Part shown: piece after piece, positions 7,652 through 16,327 of the stretch
Layout of the letters: the number at the start of each line of letters is the position of its first letter
Position numbering within the stretch: position 1 is the first letter of the stretch
Source: Thermodesulfobacteriota bacterium
GTDB taxonomy: Bacteria; Desulfobacterota; Desulfobacteria; Desulfobacterales; JAUWMJ01
NCBI GenBank assembly: GCA_034189135.1
Contig: JAXHVO010000065.1
Coordinates: 45,194 to 109,193 of the forward strand
DNA length: 64,000 nt
Direction of reading: 5' to 3'
Notes under the pieces: model-generated
The model's database searches: none
What the model saw: the letters and a program-made list of their open reading frames with translations, nothing else
Told to the model about the DNA's origin: nothing
Made by a program: the position numbers and the translations under genes

Positions 7652-8191
7652 TTGGCGGATTTGACTAAACCGGGTAATGTCATCATCGATTTCGTTACCG
7701 GAAAAGAGATACCGGATGTGGGCCCTGAGGCTAACCGGCAAAGGGTGGAACGGGTTTTGGTCGAGCAAAAGGGATACGCAAAAGAAGACATCGAAGTTGA
7801 TGCTCCCCTTGAGGTTGAGATCGCGGGAAAAGAATACCGGTCAAGTGTCGATCTGGTGGTCAGTGTGGATGGTAAGCGTTTGATGGCTGTTAAATGTGCG
7901 GCAGGCTCTCTGGGGTCAAGAGAAAGAGAAATTATTGCGGCTTCCAGGCTTCTTGATAATTATCAAATTCCTTTTTCTGTCGCTTCGGATGGGAAAACCG
8001 CCATTGTACTGGATACCGTATCCGGGAAAAAACTGGGGGAGGGTCTTCATGCGATTCCTGCAAAAGAGGAGATAAAAAAGAGTTCCTCTGCCACGCGGCC
8101 TCAACCTCTGCCTGAGAAACGTTTTGAAAAAGAAAAGCTTATTTTTCGCAGCTATGACAGCATGAACGTAAATGTAACACGCAATATGTAA
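7652..8191 (+). CDS. HsdR N-terminal-domain-like protein (stand-alone)
   Basis: A 179-residue protein matching the small family related to the N-terminus of type I restriction subunit R (PD-(D/E)xK nuclease fold). Visible parts are RQRVERVLVEQKGYAKEDIEV, SSVDLVVSVDGKRLMAVKCA and SREREIIAASRLLDNYQIP (all within residues 30-120). The motif after the conserved Asp reads AVKCA where active nucleases have an E-x-K, so catalysis is doubtful. The TTG at 7652 is chosen because AGGAGG lies 6 bases upstream; a GTG at 7634 is the alternative. No hsdM or hsdS gene is nearby. Confidence 0.7.
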   Translation: MADLTKPGNVIIDFVTGKEIPDVGPEANRQRVERVLVEQKGYAKEDIEVDAPLEVEIAGKEYRSSVDLVVSVDGKRLMAVKCAAGSLGSREREIIAASRLLDNYQIPFSVASDGKTAIVLDTVSGKKLGEGLHAIPAKEEIKKSSSATRPQPLPEKRFEKEKLIFRSYDSMNVNVTRNM

Positions 8192-8242
8192 AGAGCAAAT
8201 AGGTCTTTATCGAAGCCCTTATTTTAAAACAATGAGAGTAAT

Positions 8243-8926
8243 ATGGATAGCAAGCAAAGCTTTCTTTTAAATATTCCCGGTTTCAGAGGTCTTTCCAAAA
8301 ACCAGGTCGAACAAGTTGGGCGGATAGCTGTTGAAAAAAAAATAATGAAAGGAAAAATCATTTTTTCTGAAGGAGATGAGGGGAATGGGTTTTATATCGT
8401 GGTTAAAGGACGGGTGAAAGTTTTTAAAGTTTCACCGGAAGGAAAGGAGCATATTCTTCATATTGTGGGGCCTGGAGAAACGTTCGGTCAGGTCGCTGTT
8501 TATGCCGGGAGGTCATTTCCTGCAAGTTCAGAGGCAATTAGCCAAAGCCATCTGCTCTTTATCCCCAGAGTTGCATTTGTGGGGCTAATTGCCGACAATC
8601 CATCACTGGCAATGAGTATGTTGGCGGTTCTTTCCCTGCGGCTAAGAGAATTTACCATTCAGATTGAAAATCTTTCTTTAAAAGAGGTTCCTGGGCGTCT
8701 TGCATCCTACCTTATTTATCTCGCTGATGAGCAAAAAACAGAGGATACTATTTCTTTACCGATTTCAAAAGGGCAGCTGGCCAGTCTCCTTGGAACCATT
8801 CCTGAAACCTTGTCGCGAATTTTTACCAAAATGAGCAGCCAAAATCTAATTCAGGTAAGCGGTGGAGAAATAAAAATTTCAGACCGCACCGGACTTGATG
8901 ATCTGGCTATGCATGGAAAGCTTTAA
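8243..8926 (+). CDS. Crp/Fnr-family transcriptional regulator
   Basis: A 227-residue regulator. Residues about 15-130 form a cyclic-nucleotide-binding fold (GKIIFSEGDEGNGFYIVVKG, GPGETFGQVAVYAG). The C-terminal winged helix contains ISKGQLASLLGTIPETLSRIFTKM. It lacks the N-terminal cysteines of oxygen-sensing FNR and the full cAMP-binding signature, so it may sense NO, heme or redox as Dnr/Nnr relatives do. It ends one base before purN; cotranscription is likely. Confidence 0.88.
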   Translation: MDSKQSFLLNIPGFRGLSKNQVEQVGRIAVEKKIMKGKIIFSEGDEGNGFYIVVKGRVKVFKVSPEGKEHILHIVGPGETFGQVAVYAGRSFPASSEAISQSHLLFIPRVAFVGLIADNPSLAMSMLAVLSLRLREFTIQIENLSLKEVPGRLASYLIYLADEQKTEDTISLPISKGQLASLLGTIPETLSRIFTKMSSQNLIQVSGGEIKISDRTGLDDLAMHGKL

Positions 8927-8927
8927 A

Positions 8928-9734
8928 ATGGAAAATAAGTTTCGCATCGGAGTGCTCATATCAGGAAGTGGAACAAACCTGCAGGCGATCATCGATTCCT
9001 GTGAAACAGGTAAAATAAAAGGCAAACTGGCATTTGTAGGCTCGGACAATCCCAATGCCAAGGGTCTTGAAAGGGCTCGCAGGCATAAAATTCCTACGTT
9101 AGTAGTGGACTACTCTTCCATGATAAAACGATTGAACAGGAAAACGGAAAAAGCCCTGCTGCCTGATGACTTTAACTTTGATGATTTGCTGTCCAAGCAA
9201 ACTCTCTTGTTAGGGAACGCCAATTCCAAAAAAACCAAAACATTTATAATGACGCGCGCAATAATTGAAAAAGAGCTTCTGGATAAGATGAAACCCTACC
9301 CTTTTGACCTTCTTGTACTGGCAGGTTTTATGAGAAATTTAACTCCGTATTTTATCGACAGGGTGAATACGAATCCTGGTTATCCCCGCATAATGAACAT
9401 CCATCCTGCACTCCTTCCATCATTTCCCGGAACGGATGGATATGGAGATACGTTTCGCTATGGGTGCAAGGTGGGTGGCTGTACGGTTCACTTTATTGAT
9501 TATGGGGAAGATACAGGGCCAATCATCGGCCAGAAATCATTTCAGATCGAAAAGGATGACACACTGGATACGATTAAAAAAAAAGGATTGGCATTGGAAT
9601 GGGAGCTTTATGCGGAATGTATCAACCTGTTTGCCGAAAACAGGCTTAAGACAGTCAAGGTTCCATATAGGCTGAAAAACGGTGAACAAAAAGAAAGGAC
9701 CGTGGTAAAAATATTAGATTCTTCTCCACTTTAG
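8928..9734 (+). CDS. purN: Phosphoribosylglycinamide formyltransferase, enlarged
   Basis: It transfers a formyl group from 10-formyl-THF to GAR in purine synthesis. The N-terminus has RIGVLISGSGTNLQAIIDSC; the catalytic region has MNIHPALLPSFPG (Asn and His of the active site) and YGEDTGPIIGQ (catalytic Asp). At 268 residues it is longer than the usual 190-220. Extra residues at about 65-105 (including a KALLPDDFNFDDLL segment) and a basic C-terminal tail account for this. The ATG at 8928 gives the natural N-terminus; a longer frame from 8895 would overlap the Crp/Fnr gene. Confidence 0.88.
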   Translation: MENKFRIGVLISGSGTNLQAIIDSCETGKIKGKLAFVGSDNPNAKGLERARRHKIPTLVVDYSSMIKRLNRKTEKALLPDDFNFDDLLSKQTLLLGNANSKKTKTFIMTRAIIEKELLDKMKPYPFDLLVLAGFMRNLTPYFIDRVNTNPGYPRIMNIHPALLPSFPGTDGYGDTFRYGCKVGGCTVHFIDYGEDTGPIIGQKSFQIEKDDTLDTIKKKGLALEWELYAECINLFAENRLKTVKVPYRLKNGEQKERTVVKILDSSPL

Positions 9735-9774
9735 CTGAAGGAAAGGCCCCGAGGGTTGAGGGGTTTCTGGAGTT

Positions 9775-10527
9775 TTACAAATACGTTCTTGCACCGACAT
9801 ATCTGGATCTATAATATTTTCCTGAAAGTGAATCTCTGCGGATTTTTTTGCCGGTTCCCGATGCGTGGATAAATTTATTATTTCCCGTATATATCCCCAC
9901 GTGAGATATTTTTTTCCATCCTATGGTTGCAAAAAAAACCAGGTCTCCTTTTATTAACTGACTGCGTAAAACAGGTTTTCCGACTTTCCACTGTTGTATG
10001 GAAGAGCGTGGGAGATTCAATCCGTTCAGCCGATAAACCGTCATGGTTAGCCCACTGCAATCAAACCCTTTTTGGGGAGAAGCCCCCCCCCATAGATACG
10101 GAACCCCAATAAAATTTTCGGCTGTTTTTACAATGGAACTTCTGATGCTGTTTTCATCTCTCAGATACTGTGGGCTGACAATATAAAAGTTATCAATAGT
10201 GCCATTGGCCTTAAGGAGTTCGGCTTTTTTGCGGGCTGCATTTTTGGTGGGAAAGTTGCCGAAGCGAACCTTATACAAACCCGATTGGTGAACAAAATGA
10301 TACGCATTGAGTCCCTGACGTTGCAAGGTGTTGGTCAGCCTTAGCGCATTTCTTTGATTGGAAAATGCTCCGGCCTGAACGGCAAAATGAGCTGGGGCAA
10401 GAAATTTGGTTGAAATATATGGTGTTGAAGTCGGAGTCACAGTTGTAGAACCACCGCAACCTGATAAAAACAATAAGAGGATAACAACAATATGGACTTT
10501 AGCACAAGATTGGTATTTGGTTCCCAT
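9775..10527 (-). CDS. SPOR-NlpC/P60 cell-wall hydrolase lipoprotein
   Basis: A 250-residue envelope enzyme. A signal peptide ends at lipobox LSGC (C24). Residues about 45-118 form a SPOR domain (FAVQAGAFSNQRNALRLTN, KVRFGNFPTKNAARKKAELL), which binds denuded glycan at division sites. Residues 130-250 are an NlpC/P60 endopeptidase with C157 in FDCSG, H209 in SHVGIYTG and H221 in FIHASG. It probably cleaves peptidoglycan stem peptides. It converges on purN; a weak hairpin (GGCCCC / GGGG at 9747-9766) between them may act as a terminator. Confidence 0.9.
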   Translation of the reverse strand: MGTKYQSCAKVHIVVILLLFLSGCGGSTTVTPTSTPYISTKFLAPAHFAVQAGAFSNQRNALRLTNTLQRQGLNAYHFVHQSGLYKVRFGNFPTKNAARKKAELLKANGTIDNFYIVSPQYLRDENSIRSSIVKTAENFIGVPYLWGGASPQKGFDCSGLTMTVYRLNGLNLPRSSIQQWKVGKPVLRSQLIKGDLVFFATIGWKKISHVGIYTGNNKFIHASGTGKKIRRDSLSGKYYRSRYVGARTYL

Positions 10528-10579
10528 GGTTTTGGCCCTTAGAGTTTGTGCGAATATGAAGCTATTTTTATACGAGCCG

Positions 10580-11806
10580 TTAAAGCAATTTGACGATTAA
10601 CGGTAGAGCGACAAATGTACCCACGGCGCTGCCAAGGTTGGTAAATACAACGACCAGAAGTATTCGTGTCACTTTGTTTTTCCAAAAACCACGTATAGAA
10701 ATAATATCTTCGGGCAGGCTTTCAATATCCCTGACTCTTGGCTTTCTAGAAAATGCCTCCACAAGCCCGGAGACCCACCCTGCTGCAATCAGCGGGTTTA
10801 GAGAGGTTAACGGAGCAGCCAGAACGGAAGATAAAATGGTAAGGGGATGTGCAAAGGCGATGGCTGCACCAAGGCCTGCCAGTACTCCGTTTGCCAACAG
10901 CCAGTATTTTATCATTTCTTTTCCGGTGGCAGCTCCTCCGTAAAAAAAGCCCGCCACAAAAAGCATCAGGATGACTGCGGGAATCATCCATTTTAAAATA
11001 CCGGAAGCCTTTCCTTTGGGTGGCAGTTGTTCCAGGGGTTCAATATCGATATTTACATTCCAGTATTTTTTAATTCCCGGCACATGACCGGCACCCACAA
11101 CGGCAACAATAGTATTACCTGGAGCTGTTTGTATTTTATGAGCAAGGTATCTATCCCGCTCATCTATCAGGATATCTTTTAATACCGGAAGTGATTTACC
11201 AACATCGGCCAACAGCGTTTCAAGCACATCATTTTGCTTTATTTTTTCAATGTCTTGTTCGCTTATCTCATCGACTCCTCCCATCGATAAAATGAGTTGA
11301 AAGAACAGCTTAAACTTGCTCCAGAATCCCATGGTACGCCATGTTCTTGAAAGGGTGATACGGATGTCCCGATCTGCAAGGTGTATGTTGGCCCCCAGAG
11401 CTTCTCCTGTCTCAATGGCTTGAATCATTTCCTGACCGGGTTTAATATCAAATTTGCTGGCAATCCTTTTTTGAAATGACGATAGCAGGAGGTTGGTAAG
11501 AAGCAGAAAAGATTTTTTCTCCCTGATGACTTTGACAATATCCGTATCTTGCCACATTTCCTTTTGGCGGATGGCCTTATATCTGGATTCGCAGAGCTCA
11601 ATGCAGACGGTATCGGGTTTTTCCTCTTCGATGACCTCTTTTACCAGCTGAGTGCTTTCTTTAGAAACATGAGCAGTTCCCAAAATAATAATTTCTTTGT
11701 CTTCCAAGTCAAGGCGGTGTATCATATTGCTGTTATTTATCATTGTGATAGTGTATATATTTCCTTTACCGAGTGACTCAAGTTTCGCATCCTTGATTTC
11801 AATCAC
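10580..11806 (-). CDS. TraB-family membrane protein
   Basis: A 408-residue protein. The N-terminal 260 residues carry TraB/GumN-type motifs: IILGTAHVSKES, CIELCESRY and VAVVGAGHVPGIK, with the paired GxxH sites typical of the TIKI/TraB/EreA-like fold. The C-terminus has about five membrane segments (VILMLFVAGFFYGGA, LLANGVLAGLGAAIAFA, ILLVVVFTNLGSAVGTFVAL). Relatives occur in archaea and anaerobic bacteria; a metal-dependent peptidase role has been proposed for the superfamily. The start is a GTG at 11806 with weak support; ATG codons at 11743 and 11725 are alternatives. Confidence 0.8.
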   Translation of the reverse strand: MIEIKDAKLESLGKGNIYTITMINNSNMIHRLDLEDKEIIILGTAHVSKESTQLVKEVIEEEKPDTVCIELCESRYKAIRQKEMWQDTDIVKVIREKKSFLLLTNLLLSSFQKRIASKFDIKPGQEMIQAIETGEALGANIHLADRDIRITLSRTWRTMGFWSKFKLFFQLILSMGGVDEISEQDIEKIKQNDVLETLLADVGKSLPVLKDILIDERDRYLAHKIQTAPGNTIVAVVGAGHVPGIKKYWNVNIDIEPLEQLPPKGKASGILKWMIPAVILMLFVAGFFYGGAATGKEMIKYWLLANGVLAGLGAAIAFAHPLTILSSVLAAPLTSLNPLIAAGWVSGLVEAFSRKPRVRDIESLPEDIISIRGFWKNKVTRILLVVVFTNLGSAVGTFVALPLIVKLL

Positions 11807-12002
11807 GGTCCAGGCGGTGAAAAGCCTCTACCGTCTAAAGCTTTAATTGAATTGATGGGTGCGATACGGGAGCATTTGATTTTAAAGCTACGTCATCTAT
11901 GCGTAGATTTTTTTGCTATGACGGATTAATATAACAACTACACTTGAGGTGTCAATGCAAGTTCAACGCCTGCAATGATTAAAAAATGGAGGTTATGATT
12001 GA

Positions 12003-12818
12003 ATGGCACATGAAATTGAACAGAATACCGGCAGTTATTTAATAGAAAAAGAGCCATATTATGTGCAGACAGATAATGAGGTCGCCCTTTTTGAGGCTGC
12101 TTATAATGCCAGGCTCCCGGTTATGCTAAAAGGGCCGACAGGTTGCGGTAAAACAAGATATGTCGAATATATGGCATATCGATTAAAACGGCCACTGATA
12201 ACCGTGGCCTGTCATGAAGACCTGTTTGCATCTGATCTGATAGGTCGTTATCTGCTGAAAAGCGATGAAACCGTATGGGTCGATGGTCCATTGACAAATG
12301 CTGTGCGCAATGGCGCCATATGTTATCTTGACGAAATTGTAGAAGCCCGCAAGGATACAACCGTGGTGATTCATCCTTTGACAGACAATCGAAGAACACT
12401 GAGCATAGATAAAAAAGGTGAAACCATACGCGCACATAAGGATTTTATGATGGTGATCTCATATAATCCAGGATATCAATCTGTGCTGAAGGATTTAAAA
12501 CAAAGCACACGTCAGCGTTTTGTCGCCCTTGAATTTAATTATCCGGAAGCCGAAAAAGAAGCCCGGATCGTTTCTCATGAAGGAGAAATTGAAATGGAAA
12601 CCGCCATGAGACTGGTTACTCTGGCAGAAAAAATAAGGAGTATCAGGGAGCATGGCCTGGCAGAAGGGGCAAGTACCCGCCTGTTGATATATGCCTCTCA
12701 GTTGATAAAAAGAGGCACACCGGTGCACCAGGCATGTAAAACAGCAATATGCCTCCCGCTTACAGACGATGAAAGGCTTCAGGAAACCTTGAACGATCTA
12801 ATAGAAGATATTTTTTAG
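12003..12818 (+). CDS. CbbQ/NirQ/NorQ-type AAA+ ATPase
   Basis: A 271-residue MoxR-clade ATPase with Walker A GPTGCGKT (residues 44-51), Walker B ICYLDEI and a sensor region VISYNPGYQ. The C-terminal CbbQ region follows. Relatives remodel or activate metalloenzymes (rubisco in CbbQ, nitric oxide reductase in NorQ) with a VWA partner. A CbbO/NorD-like gene follows after a 137-base gap that holds a repeat. GGAGGT precedes the ATG. No rubisco, nor or nir gene is present in the window, so the client is unknown. Confidence 0.88.
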   Translation: MAHEIEQNTGSYLIEKEPYYVQTDNEVALFEAAYNARLPVMLKGPTGCGKTRYVEYMAYRLKRPLITVACHEDLFASDLIGRYLLKSDETVWVDGPLTNAVRNGAICYLDEIVEARKDTTVVIHPLTDNRRTLSIDKKGETIRAHKDFMMVISYNPGYQSVLKDLKQSTRQRFVALEFNYPEAEKEARIVSHEGEIEMETAMRLVTLAEKIRSIREHGLAEGASTRLLIYASQLIKRGTPVHQACKTAICLPLTDDERLQETLNDLIEDIF

Positions 12819-12839
12819 CGGTTTTGTAAAGACTAATCG

Positions 12840-12930
12840 TTCACCACAAAGCTCGCAGAGAGCACAGAGAATATATTGTTATATTAATTAGTTGCCTCTG
12901 TGGTCTCAGTGCTCTCCGTGGTAAATTTGA
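12840..12930. repeat. Dispersed palindromic repeat, CACAGAG variant
   Basis: This begins CACCACAAAG, then CTCGCAGAGAGCACAGAG, and ends CTCTGTGGTCTCAGTGCTCT followed by CCGTGGTAAATTTGA, forming an imperfect hairpin. Its right half resembles 27294-27349. It sits in the gap between the cbbQ- and cbbO-like genes and could affect their relative expression. Confidence 0.6.
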
Positions 12931-12955
12931 TTTCTGAGAAACCACCTGTTTTTCT

Positions 12956-15676
12956 ATGGAAAAAGAAAATCCTTTAAAATTGCTTGCTATAGCTGACCCT
13001 GATCTGGCGGAAATGGTTTCAGCGGGACTGAAAAAGAAAAAACGATCCATTTCTGCTGGAAATATAAAGATGCTGGTTGATGAAACCCTGTGGGGATTGT
13101 CTGTTGAAATGTCTCTCGGGCGTGCCATTGCCGAGGGATACATTAAGTTCATGGAAAATAAAAACCGCGATAAGCTGTTGCAATATCGTGATTTAACCCG
13201 CAAAGGCGGAAGCGTGGGGCCGACCTTTGGTCGGCTTATGGCTATATACCTTGTTCCCGTGTTAAAACATGGTGACGGCAGAATGCTTAACATGTTTCTG
13301 GATGCCGTTGATGTGATGCAACAAAAGGGAACCCATACGCTAAAAAGCCCCTTAAAATCTCTAGCCCTTTTATTAGACACCGGGAATAATCAGGCAGCAG
13401 CAGAGTATCTTAAACTCCTTGGCACCACTTTTTCCCAAGGTTTGACTTATAGCCAGTGCCAACATTTTTCTTATGTGCTGCCCAAAACGGTACTTTCCTT
13501 TTCTTCTTCCAAGCGCCCATGGCAAATTAAACAGTTGATAAGACTGGTAAGTGAAGACATTCGTCTGGTCGATCCTTTTCTTGATGGCATGGAAAAATGC
13601 TTGTATCTTCTTTCAAAAGAAGCGTTGGATAAATTTGTATCTTTAGGCCTCAAAAAAGCAAAGCAAAACATGACGCTTGGTATAAAATTTTTATCCCTTA
13701 CCTCCAAACTGGGTATTGATACCTATGAGGGTATGCAAATAACGGTACCCATTACACAGGTCAAACAGCAGATAAACCATTATCTTCGGGCTCGAACCGG
13801 CCTGATGATTCCCATACGGCCTCTGTCCATGATGGCAAAATTTCAAAGTGATGAGGGTGATAGTAAAACAGGCGCTTGCTGCGACGGGAAATTTATTTAC
13901 CTGCCCGATGAAATAAGTTTCTTTAAAACAAAGGAAGAAAACATCAAACTGTATAAATGCCTTGCCCGGTTTGAATCCGGCTGTTTTGAATTTAACACAT
14001 TCGATTTTGATTTAGAAAGAGCAAGGGAAAAATACTTCCGGATCAACTCTTTGGCGAAAAGGGCACCCGTCCAGGAGAAAATGTCCGATTTGCAGCGATT
14101 TTTCCTGCTTTTTCCCCATAAAGAGCTGGCATCCGACCTGTTTACAATTTTTGAGCAGGGCCGTATTAGAACATTATTTGCCAGGCGGTATCCCGGCTTG
14201 GTGAGAAATTTTCTGCCGGTACTTCAAGAGGAAGCGCTGTGCATCTTCAACCAAGAAAGATGTGTGAAGCCTGTTTATCTGCTGTATTTACGAATTGCCC
14301 TTGGATGTTCTACTGATGAAGGTTTGTACCCGGATGAAGGGTATATAAAAAAGGCTGCCGAGCGATTTGAAAAAAAAATCAGGGAAGACCATACGGTTGA
14401 AGTATGTGCCCATTTGGTCAGTTGTACCTATCCGGAAATAGAGTCGATTTTAAAGCAGAACCCGATCGGTGATCAGCTAGCGGAAGGTTATCTGTCGGTA
14501 AAGTTTCCCTTTGGACGTAAACTTCGGCCAGATCTTTTTTATCTGGCAAACAGTCATATGGAAAATATGGCTCAAACAGTTAAGGTGATGCTTGAAGCAA
14601 AAGGATATAAAGTTTATAAATCTGAGATAAGAAACTGCCTTGATGCCAACCATGGTACTTTATCTCATGAGGATATACAAGATATGATCGGAACGGGTGA
14701 ATTTCGCGGAATAAAAATTCAGGAAATAGTCGATTCTGTAAAACCTCAAACCGTTGATATATCCCTTGCTGATGCCGATACAAATAAGACTTTCTGGTAC
14801 AAAGAATGGGACTGCAATATTCAAGACTATCTTAATGACCATGTAAGAGTGGTGGAAAAATTGCTCAATGGATACCAGGACAATTTTTATAACGATGTCC
14901 TTGAGCAGTATCGGTGTTTGGTACAAAAGATTAAATATGCGTTTGAACATTTAAGACCGGAAGGGCTTAAAATATTAAGGCAATGGGTAGAGGGAGATGA
15001 ATTTGATTACAGGGCCCTTTTGGATTTTGTCATGGACAAAAAGGCGAGGATAATGCCTTCCGACAGGCTTTATATTAAACGGATAAAACAGCAAAGAGAT
15101 GTGGCTGTTTTGCTTTTGGTAGATCTTTCCAGGTCTACGGCAAATACTGTTTACCGCTCTAAAGCTTCTGTTCTTGATATTGAAAAAGAGGCCATTGTGC
15201 TTTTCTGTGAGGCCCTTGAAGTCGTGGGTGATGCCTTTGCAATTGCAGGGTTTTCTGGAACCGGTCGCCTGGGAGTTGATTATTTTAATATAAAAGAATT
15301 TGATGAGGATATGGGGACTTCTGTCCGGCAGCGAATAAGTGCCATGGCTCCGCAGCGAAGCACCCGGATGGGCGCAGCCATTCGCCATGCTGCCGGAAAA
15401 TTTGACCGGGTATCTTCCAAAGTCCGCCTGATGATCATTTTAAGCGACGGTTTTCCGAATGATGTTGACTACAAGCAGGAATATGCTATCAAGGATACAC
15501 GTAAGGCCATATCCGAAGTGCACTCCAAGAATATTTACGTTCACTCTATAACGGTTAACCTTGCCCAATACTCAAAGCTGGACGATCTTTATGGGGATGT
15601 GAAGCACAACATTATTTCGGATATTCGTGAACTTCCCGACAAGCTTTTGCGTATTTACAGCGGGTTGACCCGATAG
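12956..15676 (+). CDS. CbbO/NorD-like VWA-domain protein
   Basis: A 906-residue protein whose last 200 residues form a von Willebrand A domain with a MIDAS motif D723-L-S-R-S, a downstream QRSTRMGAAIRHA threonine region and IILSDGFPNDVDY. The large N-terminal part is helical and lacks a clear named domain. In CbbQ-CbbO and NorQ-NorD pairs the VWA protein links the AAA+ ring to its client. The N-terminal extension is longer than in typical NorD (about 600-800 residues). No strong ribosome-binding site precedes the ATG. A 142-residue gene follows after 14 bases. Confidence 0.82.
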   Translation: MEKENPLKLLAIADPDLAEMVSAGLKKKKRSISAGNIKMLVDETLWGLSVEMSLGRAIAEGYIKFMENKNRDKLLQYRDLTRKGGSVGPTFGRLMAIYLVPVLKHGDGRMLNMFLDAVDVMQQKGTHTLKSPLKSLALLLDTGNNQAAAEYLKLLGTTFSQGLTYSQCQHFSYVLPKTVLSFSSSKRPWQIKQLIRLVSEDIRLVDPFLDGMEKCLYLLSKEALDKFVSLGLKKAKQNMTLGIKFLSLTSKLGIDTYEGMQITVPITQVKQQINHYLRARTGLMIPIRPLSMMAKFQSDEGDSKTGACCDGKFIYLPDEISFFKTKEENIKLYKCLARFESGCFEFNTFDFDLERAREKYFRINSLAKRAPVQEKMSDLQRFFLLFPHKELASDLFTIFEQGRIRTLFARRYPGLVRNFLPVLQEEALCIFNQERCVKPVYLLYLRIALGCSTDEGLYPDEGYIKKAAERFEKKIREDHTVEVCAHLVSCTYPEIESILKQNPIGDQLAEGYLSVKFPFGRKLRPDLFYLANSHMENMAQTVKVMLEAKGYKVYKSEIRNCLDANHGTLSHEDIQDMIGTGEFRGIKIQEIVDSVKPQTVDISLADADTNKTFWYKEWDCNIQDYLNDHVRVVEKLLNGYQDNFYNDVLEQYRCLVQKIKYAFEHLRPEGLKILRQWVEGDEFDYRALLDFVMDKKARIMPSDRLYIKRIKQQRDVAVLLLVDLSRSTANTVYRSKASVLDIEKEAIVLFCEALEVVGDAFAIAGFSGTGRLGVDYFNIKEFDEDMGTSVRQRISAMAPQRSTRMGAAIRHAAGKFDRVSSKVRLMIILSDGFPNDVDYKQEYAIKDTRKAISEVHSKNIYVHSITVNLAQYSKLDDLYGDVKHNIISDIRELPDKLLRIYSGLTR

Positions 15677-15690
15677 TCGGTGTTATTATT

Positions 15691-16119
15691 ATGATTATAT
15701 ACGACGATATATTTTCCTGGGAAGGATTTGGCGGCAAGCTGCGTATTGGAAGTGGAAAGTGCAGACTGCGGATCTTTGACCTTAAACAGGGTACTGAGAA
15801 AGGGCTTGACTATATAAGACCCATTATCGCCGTGGTTTCGGATATTTCCAGAAGCAATATTAGCATCAAAAGCTGCTCCGGTCATATTGCCACCAAGGTC
15901 ATCAGAGAATTCAATATTGATCCAAGCCGTATGTTATATGTGGAATATTATCCTGCAGTCATGTATGGTGAAAAGAACGAAAAAATGATACCGGAAAGAT
16001 ATGATGCCATAGAATTTTCCTGGCATGAGGATAAAGCAATAAAACCAAAATGGAGAACCTTAAAGCCACCGCTGGTCGATTTAATTGAGAGATTGATGGA
16101 AGAAAGACTAACCCAATAA
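15691..16119 (+). CDS. Unknown protein linked to the CbbQ/CbbO pair
   Basis: A 142-residue soluble protein of no family I recognise. Visible features are an N-terminal DDIFSWEGFGGKLRIGSGKCRLR (positions 5-27), a central IKSCSGHIATKVIREFNID and an acidic and aromatic middle section. There is no signal peptide or membrane segment. It lies 14 bases after the VWA gene on the same strand, so it probably belongs to the same operon and may be a partner or client of the ATPase system. That role is inferred from position only. Confidence 0.65.
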   Translation: MIIYDDIFSWEGFGGKLRIGSGKCRLRIFDLKQGTEKGLDYIRPIIAVVSDISRSNISIKSCSGHIATKVIREFNIDPSRMLYVEYYPAVMYGEKNEKMIPERYDAIEFSWHEDKAIKPKWRTLKPPLVDLIERLMEERLTQ

Positions 16120-16185
16120 TAAGATTTATTGTTATATATTGCGTTTTAATAAACTTGTTCATTTGATTACCATGTAAGTGTTCCG

Positions 16186-16290
16186 GGTTACGTGTTGCGA
16201 GTTATTAGTCGGAAATAATCCTTTTTTACAACCCGTACCACCTAACTTGTAACAATTGCGTGTGACATAAAAAGAACTTTCTGATAAATA
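16186..16290 (+). repeat. Direct repeat flanking the flavoprotein-ArsC gene, left copy
   Basis: Segments GTTCCGGGTTACGTGTTGCG, TTGTAACAAT, GTGTGACATAAAAAGAA and TGATAAATAG recur in the same order and orientation at 17345-17455, with about 75% identity over the aligned blocks by eye. The two copies bracket a single gene. The rest of the gap 16120-16185 shows nothing. Confidence 0.5.
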
Positions 16291-16327
16291 GGATTTGGTA
16301 ATTTACCTTATTGAGGGAAAAAATATT

